From Lineus longissimus (Eukaryota; Nemertea; Pilidiophora; Heteronemertea; Lineidae), in assembly GCF_910592395.1 (NCBI RefSeq), contig NC_088309.1:4528501-4592500 (forward strand): 64,000 bases of DNA, read 5' to 3'. The notes beneath the pieces are model-generated. The model searched no databases. It had not been told where the DNA came from and was given only the letters and a program-made list of their open reading frames with translations. A program made the translations under genes and the position numbers. Shown here one piece after another: positions 1 to 17,570 of this stretch (position 1 is its first letter; every line of letters starts with the position of its first letter).

Positions 1-1434
1 ATGACAACAGACCTCCATTTCAGCAAAATCTGAAAGAAATTTTTCTTTTTGATTTTTTAGGACCGTGGAAATAAAGTGGTTTATATAATACGTACCTATA
101 ATGAGGCCATCTGGCATTAGCAGCATGTACAGAAACAGCAGTAATTGCCCCACATATCAGTTTGAATTCATAGAATATTAGTTGTGCACGTAAATCATTG
201 GTTGTTCTCCGTCATAAATCTTTACACAAGGATTCTTTTATTATGTGCCATAAGGGGTTTTGTACTGCATACAAATTATTAAAAACCGGTATAAATGAAT
301 TTCATGTTAAAAAAATAATTTCTCAAAAGTATTTATAGGAGGACAAGCATAATGCCACATCATTACTACATTTACATGTATCAGGTGTTTGTTACAGTGT
401 CAGTATTGGTACAGATTGTACAAGTATTCAATGTAAATTGTTCGTCTCTATATTAAATGTTAACTGTAAAATGAAGTGTCGGTCATTATTACTTCACAAG
501 GTGTCCCAAAAACAGTATAGTTTGCCAAAAATATTTAGATTATTCAAGACTACAGTTGTGATGCCCTCTGAAAGCTGGACGAACAAGAAACCCCAAGAGG
601 CAACTCTGATTCTGCTTACAGAAATGCTTAAATTATACAACTTAGACAAGCAGGCACATGACAATTACATGTACATGTAGTTGAGTTGTGATAACACTGA
701 AAGCATTTTCACGACTGGTAAATTGGTTATCATACCCGAGCATACAGAGGAGGCTACCAACCTTTGGAAGACAGTTGGCATTCAGGGAAGTGTAAGATGG
801 AGCCCAACCTTGACATCTAACAGGTGGTGGATAGACGGACCTCTCAACTATTTTCAAGAGGTATACGCCGAGAGGCCATACATGTAGATATCAAGGAAAC
901 TTTTCATTTTGCGTCTCCTATAATCTTGATCGAACACACTATACGGACAGGTATCTGCCTTTGCAGCTGTGGCTGTTCGAAGACATTTTAGATAGTGGAG
1001 GGGGCTTCAGTGAGAGACTTGGCCTGCCATACAGCTACAGAGCTGCAAGGACAATAGTGATGGCACGACACAAACACGACCACGCAACACCTGCTCTAAA
1101 GCCCATGTACGGGCAGCCATAGGAAATCGATGAGGTTTTCTTCCCGTCCTCCAGACAGTCACTCCTGATTTGATATTATCAGCAGTCTTTCAAGACTGTT
1201 GTCAATACCTCCATAGTTGGTGGTGTAGGAAAATTCCCTCCCCGAAAGGAGATAGAAAAGTCATTGAAGCTGACCGGTAAACCAGTATCCTCAAGGACAG
1301 TGTTCACGTGGAGGTCAACCTGATAATTTGAAAATATATTACAGTACATCATCTTCACCATGTATGTTGTATTAAAATATATTTGGAGGAGAATTAATCA
1401 GCGAAGAAATTGAACATCTTATATACGGACATAT
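1..1434. other. Intergenic or unrecognised DNA
   Basis: No exon set with compatible splice sites and a recognisable protein was found on either strand. Short open frames around 440-890 and 1179-1361 have no features of a known family. TACATGTA words occur near 665-680 and 880. The right part may be 3' flank of the minus-strand TMEM17 gene, because a minus-strand AATAAA (TTTATT on the plus strand) lies at 1435-1440, about 500 bases past its stop codon. Confidence 0.5.
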
Positions 1435-1467
1435 TTTATTAAAAATATAACTTACTACGTACATGCT

Positions 1468-1730
1468 ACTTTCTCATATCAAAATTTTATCTACAACTTT
1501 GAGACCAATCCCAACCATATTTTTTACTAACTTTGAATTTTTGATGTTCATACTCAAGTCTGTTGAACATATTAATAAAAACACTTCTCTAGCTGCAAGC
1601 TTCAACTTTCTCATATCAAAATCTTATCTACAAGTTTGAGACCAATCCCAACCATATTTTCTACTAAATTTTTGATGTTCATACTCAAGTCTGTTGTACA
1701 TATTAATAAAAACACTTCTCTAGCTACAAG
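1468..1730. repeat. Two-copy tandem duplication, about 130 bp per copy
   Basis: Copy 1 is about 1468-1600 and copy 2 about 1605-1730, a period of 137 bases. The copies differ by a few substitutions and an 8-10 base deletion in copy 2 within the stretch that starts ACTAAC in copy 1. Both lie downstream of the TMEM17 stop codon, probably in its 3' UTR or flank. No protein assignment is made. Confidence 0.85.
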
Positions 1731-1945
1731 AGAGTCAGACACCAAAAATATCACTCCTTTTTCTAATCTGCATTCTAATAGCCCGAATGAGTGGTCTAGA
1801 CATGTGTGATATACAATCATGTATATCATGTAGTTTCAATCCTGGAATCTATCTAGGCCTTGTATCTACAATAGAACAACTAATAAATAAGACTTGACAA
1901 CCAGTAATCTTAGGTTCGGATGTGAACATTTGGCATCCATGCACT

Positions 1946-3848
1946 CTAGGCTCTAGTCGCAGCATTTTTCCTCTTTGACTTCGCACCATTATTCTCATAA
2001 AAGTCAAGTCCCTCATTTCGATCTAAATTTTCCAAGTCATAAAACTGCTTCAAGTGGAATTTGGCAACTTGTAAATTCACCATGGCACGTATAGCAAAGT
2101 AACCAGCGATCACTTCAAAAAGGAGAAAGCACAACTGGATGATGTTGCAAGCTCGTTCAGGTGGCAGAATGTAGGCGCCATCATTGAAAAGAAGGACCAA
2201 TGTCAATGGGATGCTGATAAGGATAGTTAACAGCCAGGAGCCAGCCAACTCAGGCACCTGAAAAAGAGAGGTTGAAAAAGAGTTTCAGCGCCAACAGAAG
2301 CAACAACTATATCCTCCAGCTGCTAAGACTATTCCAAAACAGAAAATGAATTCAGAACATTTCAGCTCATCAGTCTATGCAAACAACAGAGAGTTGCACT
2401 GAGCTATAAGCTATTATCTGCAATGTAATGTCATTATGCAATGTACACAAATCCCATCCCTCCGATTTTGAGTGAAGTCATGCCGATGTAAACATTGTGT
2501 GATGATGAAAAGTTTCAAAGGAGGCCTTTTACGCTTCCCAAGTCGTAGTTAGTTATTACTATACTCGTTGTAGTTCACCTTGTTCACGCAAACTCACAGC
2601 TGGGTGTTTCGATGCCCATCACAGGCCAAGAAGAGATCTTCATTGAAACAACAACTACCATTACAAAGTTCCACACTCATTCATATTCTGCCTTTCTAGT
2701 TCAACAAATTTGTGCTTACCTTTTCAGATAGGTTTCCTAGGTAACCAACATAAAGACGGATAATCTCAACAATGACAATCAGTATCACAACAGCAAGTTG
2801 GATGATCTTGTATAATGTGTCAAGGTAATTATACTGAAATAGAATAAGTTGACACTAGTTTATGAAATAAACAGTTCAAGAATGTGGATTCGCACGATCA
2901 TGATGATATTGTCCCCCTAGTCAGGTTCCTCTGAAAAAACCTTCTGATGAAAGTTCTATGAGTAATAGCCTGAACAGAAGTTACTTTCTTAACATTGACC
3001 TTTAACTTTCACTTCATACTCGTTTTTGAACACTTGTAGCTTTGTATGATTCTATTTCTACAGAATCATTTGATCAGACCCAGGCATCGGTCTCAGAGTT
3101 ACAGTGACAATATCTCATGCCATATTGGGTGTTAGCTGTTTTGGAAATTATAGAGCCTCTTACCTTCACGTATAAGCCAAGGATAGTATAAGCACACCAG
3201 AACGGAAAGTAAAATCCATTGAAGTAAAACGCCATCTGCAGAGGTAAACTGGAGACATATTCATTCCCTAAAAGGAAACATAGAAATCAGTGGACGCACT
3301 CACAGCAATGGGATGCATTGCCTCTTATCACTGCTTGCCCGCATCAATCACTCGATCGACTTGATCCAGTACTGGCAGTAGTAGGCCCTACTAGTAGTTA
3401 GATCGATGCCAGTAAGGCAGTATTATGCCCGCACACACCGACACCGACAGTACTGAATCAGGGCCAGGCAAGGCCCAGGGCCATGTAGGGGCAGTAAGGG
3501 GTTAAAACACTGTAAAATGGTTAGGTAGAAGAGGCATTAAGAAATCCAATGAGGACAAACATTCTTGAGTTGATCCCTAAGAGTAAGACACACTAGACTT
3601 AGAAAATCGTCCGGTATTCAATACCCTAGAAAACTATGGGTAAATTGTCCGAAAATAGATAGCATGGCGCTTGTTGTTATCCGAATTAACCCATCATATA
3701 AGATAGATATGGTAGATTTTAGGCAAAATGTGTGGATTAACATACCAGCTCGCAAAGCATGATGCTGTGAATTTTCTCGGTTGGTTTTAGAGACTGGGAA
3801 CACTACATCTGTGAACTTTGTCACAGTTTTTCGTAGTGTGTCCGCCAT
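1946..3848 (-). CDS. TMEM17: Transmembrane protein 17 (ciliary transition zone)
   Basis: Four exons: 3746-3848, 3164-3267, 2720-2833 and 1946-2257, giving 210 residues (human TMEM17 is about 198). All junctions have GT-AG borders and matching phases. Four hydrophobic segments are visible, one starting near residue 46 and the others in the third and fourth exons. Family signatures include a segment reading NEYVSSLPLQMAFYFNGFYF, a RLYVGYLGNLSEK helix end, and VPELAGSWLL at the start of the last exon. In animals TMEM17 belongs to the MKS/B9 module at the ciliary transition zone, which gates entry of membrane proteins into the cilium and supports Hedgehog signalling. The start codon lies in the context ACAACATGGCGGAC, the YY1-type translation-initiator element often seen at housekeeping first exons. 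The C-terminal 20 residues are basic and differ from vertebrates. The gene is divergently arranged with the four-pass protein gene that starts 1.1 kb away. Confidence 0.95.
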
Positions 3849-4948
3849 GTTGTTTACATCAGAATGCCTTGCCGATCGGGAGTGTTCGGGGTTTTCCGGC
3901 AACGGAAAGTGCGCGGGAAATCTCTGGCGCGAATTTTGAATTTTCACATCGCCAGAAAACCGTTTTGAAAAGCCCTGAAAAGCGGCCTGATTCGTCTCAA
4001 TAGTAGGATGAGATGAGATGAGAAATAATTGAAGCCTAACCGCGATGAAAACTACTTGCACTCAACCTGCAGGATAACAAGTTCAGCAATTCGCCATATA
4101 TATAAGGTATATGGCTGGAGATCGATAACGGACCAGTCAACTGCCAACGATACGAACTTGTTTTGCCTGACCAGCAAAGCCATGAAAAATATTGACCCAA
4201 TGAACTCGTTGTTGTTCACAACGGCCGTTTCGCAACAACAAGACACCCGGCGGACTATGCGACAATGATGCCAATTAGCGATGCCCCGCACAGTGTAATT
4301 GCCAATTACATAATGTCATGGTACCTGATCGATACGTTCTAGTTTTCAACAAGTATACATACGTAAATGAATTTTTTATATACCCAAAAGGGTCAATATA
4401 TAATCGTGTTGTCGTAGATCATTTCACCAGTAGTATACATGCACAAAATCAAGAGCTCGACGATATCAAGAGTAAAGGGTAAGTGATGAGTAACTGAAGA
4501 GAAATAGACGCGAACTGTCTTAGCTTGATTTCATTGATGCTCACACTTATTATAATGTACCTTCTTTTTAGAAATCAACTTGATTAGTAATTGACCAAAA
4601 ATATGCTTGAATAGTATCATTTAGGGCAATGGAGTCTCAGGAATATCTCGATCCGTACGCGTTCTGCAGTGATTAGTGAGTTTTCGCAAATTCCCTGAAA
4701 CAACGTGAACGCCTATCTCATTGTTTGACCTCATGATAACGAAGTCGAACAATGGGATACCGTTCACGAACACGTTTCGGAGGCACCCTATAGAGATGGC
4801 TCATGTCGAAACTATACACGCTACCGGACGGTGTAGATGTCCGGGGAACAAGAGAACCGCCATAATCAGGCAAACTACAATAGACAGGGGCACTTCACGT
4901 TTTCAAAGTGGATATCATCTCGCGTTAATCTCAACTTTTTTCAGAAAT
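3849..4948. promoter_or_regulatory. Divergent spacer between TMEM17 and the four-pass protein gene
   Basis: About 1.1 kb separates the two start codons. It probably holds both promoters and at least one 5' non-coding exon of the plus-strand gene, since a splice acceptor (TTTTTTCAG) ends at 4944, four bases before its ATG. A MITE-like palindromic fragment sits at 4672-4780. No TATA box is convincing. Confidence 0.4.
4672..4780. mobile_element. Truncated MITE-like palindrome, family M2
   Basis: Begins ATTAGTGAGTTTTCGCAAAT and continues into an imperfect hairpin whose arms (around 4694-4730 and 4748-4780) contain GTGAACG...CATTG and CAATGGGAT...CGTTCAC. The same terminus and hairpin appear complete at 42991-43130. 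The right terminal repeat is missing here, so this copy looks truncated. An open frame that runs through it is incidental. Confidence 0.7.
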
Positions 4949-6179
4949 ATGGAAAACGGTAACCATGCAGCACAACCCCCGAATGTTCAGCCCTCATTGA
5001 AGCAGACACAGGTTGGATATGGACATATACCACCACCACCACCACCAGCGTATGTGCCAACTTCCGTTAATGGCCAACAACCGATGTACGGACAACAACC
5101 AACATATGGGCAACCAGCTTATGGACAACAACAACAGCACGGGCAATTCTGTCCACAAGTTTCGTTTGCGCAAAACCAAGGACCAACGGTGGTTATTCTA
5201 AATTCAAGGCAACCGCCGTCACAACAGAGAACGGACTGGGCAATGCCGACAGCGAAGGGCCCAGGGATCACCATGATAATCATCGCCGTCGTGAACCTTG
5301 CTGCTTTTGTCGGGATAGGGATAACCTCGGAGTGGTATCCAGAGTTCATAATAGACACTTTTCTGTTCGTCATTCCGGGAATCTTGGCAGTTGTCGGAGC
5401 CAGGCACCAGTCTACGCATGGTGTCGCAATCGGATGTCTCGTCATGTCGTGCATCGCTCTTAGCGCGGCTTGCGCACAGGTAGGACAGAGTTCATGAGAT
5501 TGAAATACCACACCAGTCTTTAAAAATCCAAAGACAGTGTCGCAGTTGAGATAGGTCACTAAGCAGATGTTGGACGATTTTACGAGTGGGGGACTTGCGT
5601 GTCAATCACAGTATGCCTTGTTTATATCATAAATAAGGATAAAGATGGTTGCTCGGTGACACTAATTCGCAAAGAAACCCGGTGCATTTTTTAAGAGTTT
5701 TTTGCTATAGCCTATGACTTCCAAATTATATATTTTTCTCACGTTTTATTTCAGATCATCAATCGAGGCCTAGGCGTTGCGTACGGACAAGCGCTCGTGT
5801 TCTGGGGACTCGAGGAGATTGGACAGGTAAATAATCATTCAGTGTTTCACACTGAGATTTATCCTCCCCACGTCAGCGAAGATCGATCAACGACTGACTG
5901 GCGAACCCCGGCCAGTCGAGTAAGAGTATCGGCTCTAATCCACTCTGCCCGTTGAGGGACGTCGCATCATTAAAAAATCGATGTATTCTACCCTTTCAGA
6001 TAATGATCTGGGTGAGCGTTGTCCTCCTACTCGTTGCCCTCCTTGCTTTTGGAATAAGCATCGCCCTGATTGTCATCCCCAGTAAGATTCTCTGCTGTGG
6101 CGCACCCGTCCAGCCCGCGAGGGGCGTTGTAGTCTCACAACCGCCATGGCAGCAGACACATGTATCACATATATCCTAA
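4949..6179 (+). CDS. Four-pass membrane protein with Pro/Gln/Gly/Tyr-rich N-terminus (MS4A/CD20-like topology)
   Basis: Three exons, 4949-5479, 5755-5826 and 6000-6179, all phase 0, giving 260 residues. Residues 1-100 are low complexity: a six-proline run followed by AY (a PPxY-type WW-binding motif), then repeated YGQQP/YGQP units. Four hydrophobic segments follow, roughly residues 107-126, 133-152, 157-176 and 202-228, with the short middle exon encoding the loop between segments 3 and 4. The tail carries ILCCG just after the last helix, a likely palmitoylation site. The start was chosen because it is the first ATG after a splice acceptor at 4941-4944; the frame stays open upstream but only through a repeat. 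Topology and exon pattern resemble MS4A proteins, but I see no diagnostic motif, so the family is unproven. It converges with gene A, whose stop codon is 660 bases away. Confidence 0.8.
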
Positions 6180-6842
6180 TCCGTCAGAGAGGAATTAACC
6201 GGGATGCATCACAACGAGTTTCTGCCAAGGAATAAGACAATCTGTGATGACACCGGTGTAACATTTTTGATTGTATCCGTGCCTCGCTGTTCCCAAACAA
6301 TCAACGAATGATTGACAACACTATGGAATGAGAACACTGGAGGACAATGCATTGTTGTGTGCAATACTGTTAAATCGCCTGATCCGTCCCATAACATCCT
6401 TGTTTTAAATAATACAAAATGTCATTCATAATGGAACTTCTTCATCATTAAGCAGGTTTCGCAACCCTTACGAACACCGAAGAGCCGTTCGAAGGTCTGT
6501 GGTGGCATTAGTTTATGCGTGATTAGTACATGTACTTCTTACTTTCGTCGTTCGTGACCCTTGTAAGAGTTGCGAAACCTGCCTAGTACTGATCATATCA
6601 ATGCATTTTTATCTGCGTTGTCGATGTGTTCGCAATTTGAAAAGCATGATGTCACAAAGTGTGTTACTTTTACGATATATTTTAATCTTGCAAAAAAACC
6701 CACATTTTACTGCATGTATGACTGCATGCATCTTTTTCCTTCATATTTCGGTAGGGACTTAATTGCTGACCGATGACATGAGGCGACAGCAGTGACTTCT
6801 GCAAAACGGTCAGATTCTGCCATATTCGTATACACGTATACA
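6180..6842. other. Convergent 3' spacer
   Basis: Separates the stop codons of the plus-strand four-pass protein gene and minus-strand gene A, and probably consists of both 3' UTRs. It contains a MITE-like element at 6449-6588. I see no gene in it. Confidence 0.6.
6449..6588. mobile_element. MITE-like element, family M1
   Basis: Ends are inverted: the left end reads GCAGGTTTCGCAACCCTTAC, and the right end, read on the minus strand, starts AGGCAGGTTTCGCAACTCTTAC. The interior of about 100 bases has no coding potential. A relative with the same termini is at 43127-43299. Confidence 0.75.
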
Positions 6843-9758
6843 TCACGGTTTCTTTTTTGTATCCGGCAATTTTTCATTCGATTTTATCTGTAAATTGTCC
6901 AAACGATGCAAGGCCAGAAAACTGTTCATCGCCAGAAAGACACTGGCTGCGAGAGTTGGGGAGCATTCGAGTACATGAATCTTGCCTGTCATGACGTGAG
7001 AAAATTGAGATAGACAGCCAAGAAAAATCAACTGAAACGAATAAAAGTAGAAATTATTCTTATGTCTTGTATCTTTGAGTAGGCCTTTTGAAAACTTAGG
7101 CTTAACTTCTTATCAATTCGTAGGAACAATATCATGTATGGCTGAAGTTTTGAGAGTGGAGAACGGACCGCCGGATTACAGCTGGGCATGGTGATGTGAC
7201 AAAAACCCATGTTCGCATGATGATGATCAAAGCACGATATAGGGTGGATTCAATTGCCTAAATGTCACTCATAATGGCACTACTGAAAAAAAATCATCAA
7301 CGTACCACAAGATGCGCCTTGAAGACACCGGCTTGATCTTTGAGATGTGTGAAGTTCTTCGAACTGTCCGCTGCCCAGGCTTGGGTCAGAAAGAAAGCCC
7401 CCGCTAACTGGTAGGCGAATTTCTCCACGTCGTCCATCAACAGTTCATGTTTCTGAAATATAAGCTTAAATCCGTAAAACTAGGTACCTTAATAATTAGA
7501 GTACATGTAGATCGGCAACGTTCGTCGCTGGTCCTCGTATGACGATCGCTGCTAGCAGTTTGGTTGTGACCACCGGTTTTCGTCGTCCTGCGCATAGACT
7601 GGTTATCGTCTTGAAAAATTACAATGGCAGATGTACTCACCGATGTTCTTATCATGTCCGGATTGGCGATCATGAATAGCGAAATAAGGAAGGTGGAATA
7701 AGTCACTATCGTCCGATGGATCGTCATGCGGTTGTCACTAAGACCGGAAGACTTGGACTGAAGCGCCGGCTTGCGCAGGAATTGGAGGACAGTGACGAGG
7801 AACCATAACCCCATCCCGATGTAGAGGACCCTGTTAACCTGAAAATAATCGAACTCGGAATGTGCTAGCGACTCTCAGTCGTAGGCACACCCAAGACGAC
7901 ACGGTGCCGTCCGGTGTGCACAGCGTTTGCAGCATAATGATGTTTTGCTCTGTCCCGTCTTCGCCAGCAGGAGAAAGGAACACCTCTACATCCAATATAA
8001 CTATGCAAAAAACTATTTTCAAAATGTGCCTTTTTGTAGTCTCAGAGTATCTATCTTCCGGTGCGCGTATGTCACCTCGCAAGATTGTTTATTTCTTGGC
8101 CATGTCTTATTTTCAATTAGAGATACATTGTATTTGATTTAACATATATTTTGTACTTACTTCTGTGTTGAGAAGGACAATAGGCCTTTCACCGTGTTCG
8201 AGCTTATAACTCTGGCTGTAATGGAAACAAGCCAACGCCATCGCTTGAGCCAAAGATGTCTGAAGAAATAGAATTAATGATTTTTACACAAAAAAGGGTT
8301 AAGGCGTTTCGTCATTACTCGACCCACGCCACGAAGTTCAGTTTAAGCAGCAGAGCAAAGCAGGAACCTTGGATGGCAATGTTATCCCTGCTGAAGAAGA
8401 TGTCCTTCCATGGTGCTTGGAATATAACATAGGCCCTTCACTTGACGCAAGCTTGTGGCGAAAGGAGTACATCTTATATGATTTTTTGCATATACATGTA
8501 TGTAGACGGGATCCTGACCATCAAGGATTTCACAACGCTTTTTGCTCTTTGAAATATATCAGTAATACCAGCCAATAATGAGTTGAGATAGTCACAACAC
8601 TCACACGCGTTGATACGCTGCGACCGGAAATTCTTTCAACAGGAAAAGGAAATTACGAATGACTATGGAAAAAACATGAGATTCAATACGTGTGCTGGTC
8701 GTTTTCCGCTGGCTGTTTTTACTCTTGGATCATCGAACCACAGCACACGCAGATTTGGGATCACCGTGATACCTAATACACCGTACCTGTGCTACTTGGC
8801 TGAGAAGCCACCCCGTCACACTGTCGTCGTCCGATTTTCTCAAGAAAAAGAACAGTGCGACTGTTCCAAGGAAGGCTTCTCCTTGATGGCTGTAGGCGAC
8901 AAGATGTTCAGGTCCTGGACTACCGCTCACCTGCATGCAAAAGTGGAAATAATCATACTTGGTAAAGGGGAAAGAGGTGGGACAATGAAGCATTACTTTG
9001 GTTGTATTCAGACTCTCTTGTTGTCCTATAGTCAGGCACTCTGGTTGTCAACAAGGGAAGACCGTTTGGTCCATCCTCGAATTCCAGGGTCATCCAAACT
9101 CAGTCATCTCAACTTGCATGCTGTACCGAGGTACACGTACACGTAAACGCCCTGCCGCTCAGGACGCGTTTTCAATTCAAGATGTGAGATAGACGGCTCA
9201 GTTAAGTTATTCCGCTGCAGTGAGTCCGGAAAATCTGATTGATTCTTTTTCTCGGACGTACTGTAATGGGGTTCGGCGCTTTGGCCGGCTGTGACCCTGA
9301 TTTTTCAGGCCTATATAAGCTTACATAATTATTCACCAAATACCAGCAAGTATACGACGACCTTCATACAGGTATATGCATTATTGTGACAACTTTGTGC
9401 ACAGATTTTATCAAAACCTAGCATGAATGTTGGTACTGCTTTCTGGGATCATAGAATCGGCAAAAGTCGATAAAGACAGCATGCTTGATGGTTTCCAGAC
9501 CAGTATATGACAGCTTCTCGACAACTGTATGTCAGAGAGACACATTTACTTGACACTTGTAGAAGGCCTACCTACCACAGACATTGTCAGCATCAGTCCA
9601 GGGACGGCATAGAATCCCACTCCATAGATGAACAATGGAATAGCACTCAGCATCAAGAAGTGACGCCTGGTGAAGTAGAAGGTTGCAGCAGCGAATGCAG
9701 TTATTGAAACGCTGATAAGAACCGCATAAAATACGACCATGGCCACTGGGACGACCAT
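6843..9758 (-). CDS. Unrecognised multi-pass membrane protein, gene A (homologue of gene B at 21.7-24.4 kb)
   Basis: Six exons: 9576-9758, 8787-8930, 8161-8259, 7641-7838, 7306-7452 and 6843-7031, coding 61, 48, 33, 66, 49 and 62 residues (319 in total). Every intron is phase 0 with GT-AG borders. The ATG at 9758 is in a good context (AAAATGG). Eight or nine hydrophobic segments are visible, about residues 3-30, 34-57, 78-92, 108-123, 146-163, 186-204, 220-236, 258-271 and 281-299, with no signal peptide cleavage motif. Exon 5 contains QLAGAFFLTQ, matching QLAGTFILAQ at the same place in gene B. Exons 1-3 and 4-6 look like two copies of one unit: two helices ending in a Pro-containing turn, then a helix in a 48-49-residue exon, then one or two helices. 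I do not recognise the family. The arrangement is loosely reminiscent of TP53I11-like proteins, which is speculation. Confidence 0.85.
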
Positions 9759-11174
9759 TTTGAAACCCTCTGTGGCCACGTAAGACTTGAAACGTGCGTT
9801 CAACACAATCACCGCTTATTATAATGTCGACAGAGGATGATTCCCATCAACGCAACAATGACGATGTTATGCTATATCCGTCACACAGAAGATTATAGAT
9901 GTACTCAGGCTGAGATTCAACCAGTACAACAGTGATGAAGAAAATCAGTCCGTGTCAACCTGCCAAGTTCAGAGCGACATGCGCCAGGTTTTGCTTAATC
10001 GAACCATCAGAGTTAATCGTGTAACGGAGTCCGGGTCGGCGGAGTGGATCAAGGCTTGAGGGTCAAGATGGGTTTGCCGTGATGGGTCACAGAATACTTA
10101 TTTCAAGTCCGTGTTTATTTTGAATGGGTAAGGGCGGTGACCACCGTGGGGGATCCCCTTGTGGAATCGGGGCTGAGTAAATGAAACAACCTCCTCGGGA
10201 TATTTACAAAACATTTTATTAAATATGTCAGATAAAAATTTGAGTACAATGGCTCTACTCCAAAGTCATGAATATAAGATAAAAAATTCTGTCGTATAGA
10301 TTTTTTTCTATGGGATCAATACATGTGGGGGGGGGGCAAATTCTTTATATGAAACCCATATCAACAGAATTATAAGGAACTGTCAATGATGGGATCGTAT
10401 TTTGGTCCATAAACATTTATCATACATATACATAGGTACTTTTGGCAGGCTGTGAGAACACTTTATATTGGTGACTTTAGAGTAGCACAAAACACGGACA
10501 CAAGAATACATTCTACTATTCTATTGTCAGTGTATTCTAGCGTCAGTGCTCAAATTAAGGACGGAACATTACATTTCTTGGGAAGATCACAGTCACCATG
10601 TCGAACCCGCATCAATATAGCTACATGCTGTATTTATATAAACAAATTCGTTAACCTGGCAAAGCCAGATTCGTTTTGGATTCGCCAGTCGGTGGACGAG
10701 GGCAGTCGTGGTTGGATAGCCTTTGCTGTCAGTGAAGCGCAGATGCCCAAATTTGAACTCAGTTTTATTATACTCATCGCAACATTACTGTCGGGCAAAT
10801 CGAACAGACCCCACCGCCTTTCCTACACGATGTAGGCCTCCGGCAACTACTTAATTGATAAGTGTGGTACACCATAGTATTATTTGCTACCCCTAAAGCT
10901 AACTGCAAGATATGTGGAAGATTTCGGAGTGATGGAACTTCCAACTCGAATTCATCCTGACCCTAATGTTTTTGACTCCATTATATATACGCGACCCGCC
11001 GGCACCTTTGTTACACTTCGTATGAAGGGAGACTACGGACGGAGTAGCCTACTGATAGTTCAGAGTGGTCGAATTGGGTAAGAAGAGATGGCAAAACCGA
11101 TCAGTCGTGACTTTATAGATGACAGCACGACAATTGCGAGTCCATCAGGACGACTCCTCACCTACTTTAGAGTA
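9759..11174. other. Spacer between gene A start and carboxylesterase stop
   Basis: No additional gene recognised. The part nearest 11174 should be the carboxylesterase 3' UTR; minus-strand AATAAA signals occur at about 10214-10219 and 10111-10116. A G-run (about 10 or more G) lies near 10326. The part nearest 9759 is the 5' flank of gene A. Open frames at 10452-10835 and 10884-11081 have no family features. Confidence 0.5.

Positions 11175-17570
<6,396 letters not shown>

Noticed and set aside
1605-1730. Glycosidase-like words (YGWDWS) in the minus-strand translation of the tandem duplication
   Set aside because: The frame is interrupted and the match is a few residues long; no family can be supported.
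4721-4948. N-terminal extension of the four-pass protein by 76 codons
   Set aside because: The frame runs through a MITE-like repeat and a splice acceptor lies just before the ATG at 4949; the extension is probably intron or promoter.
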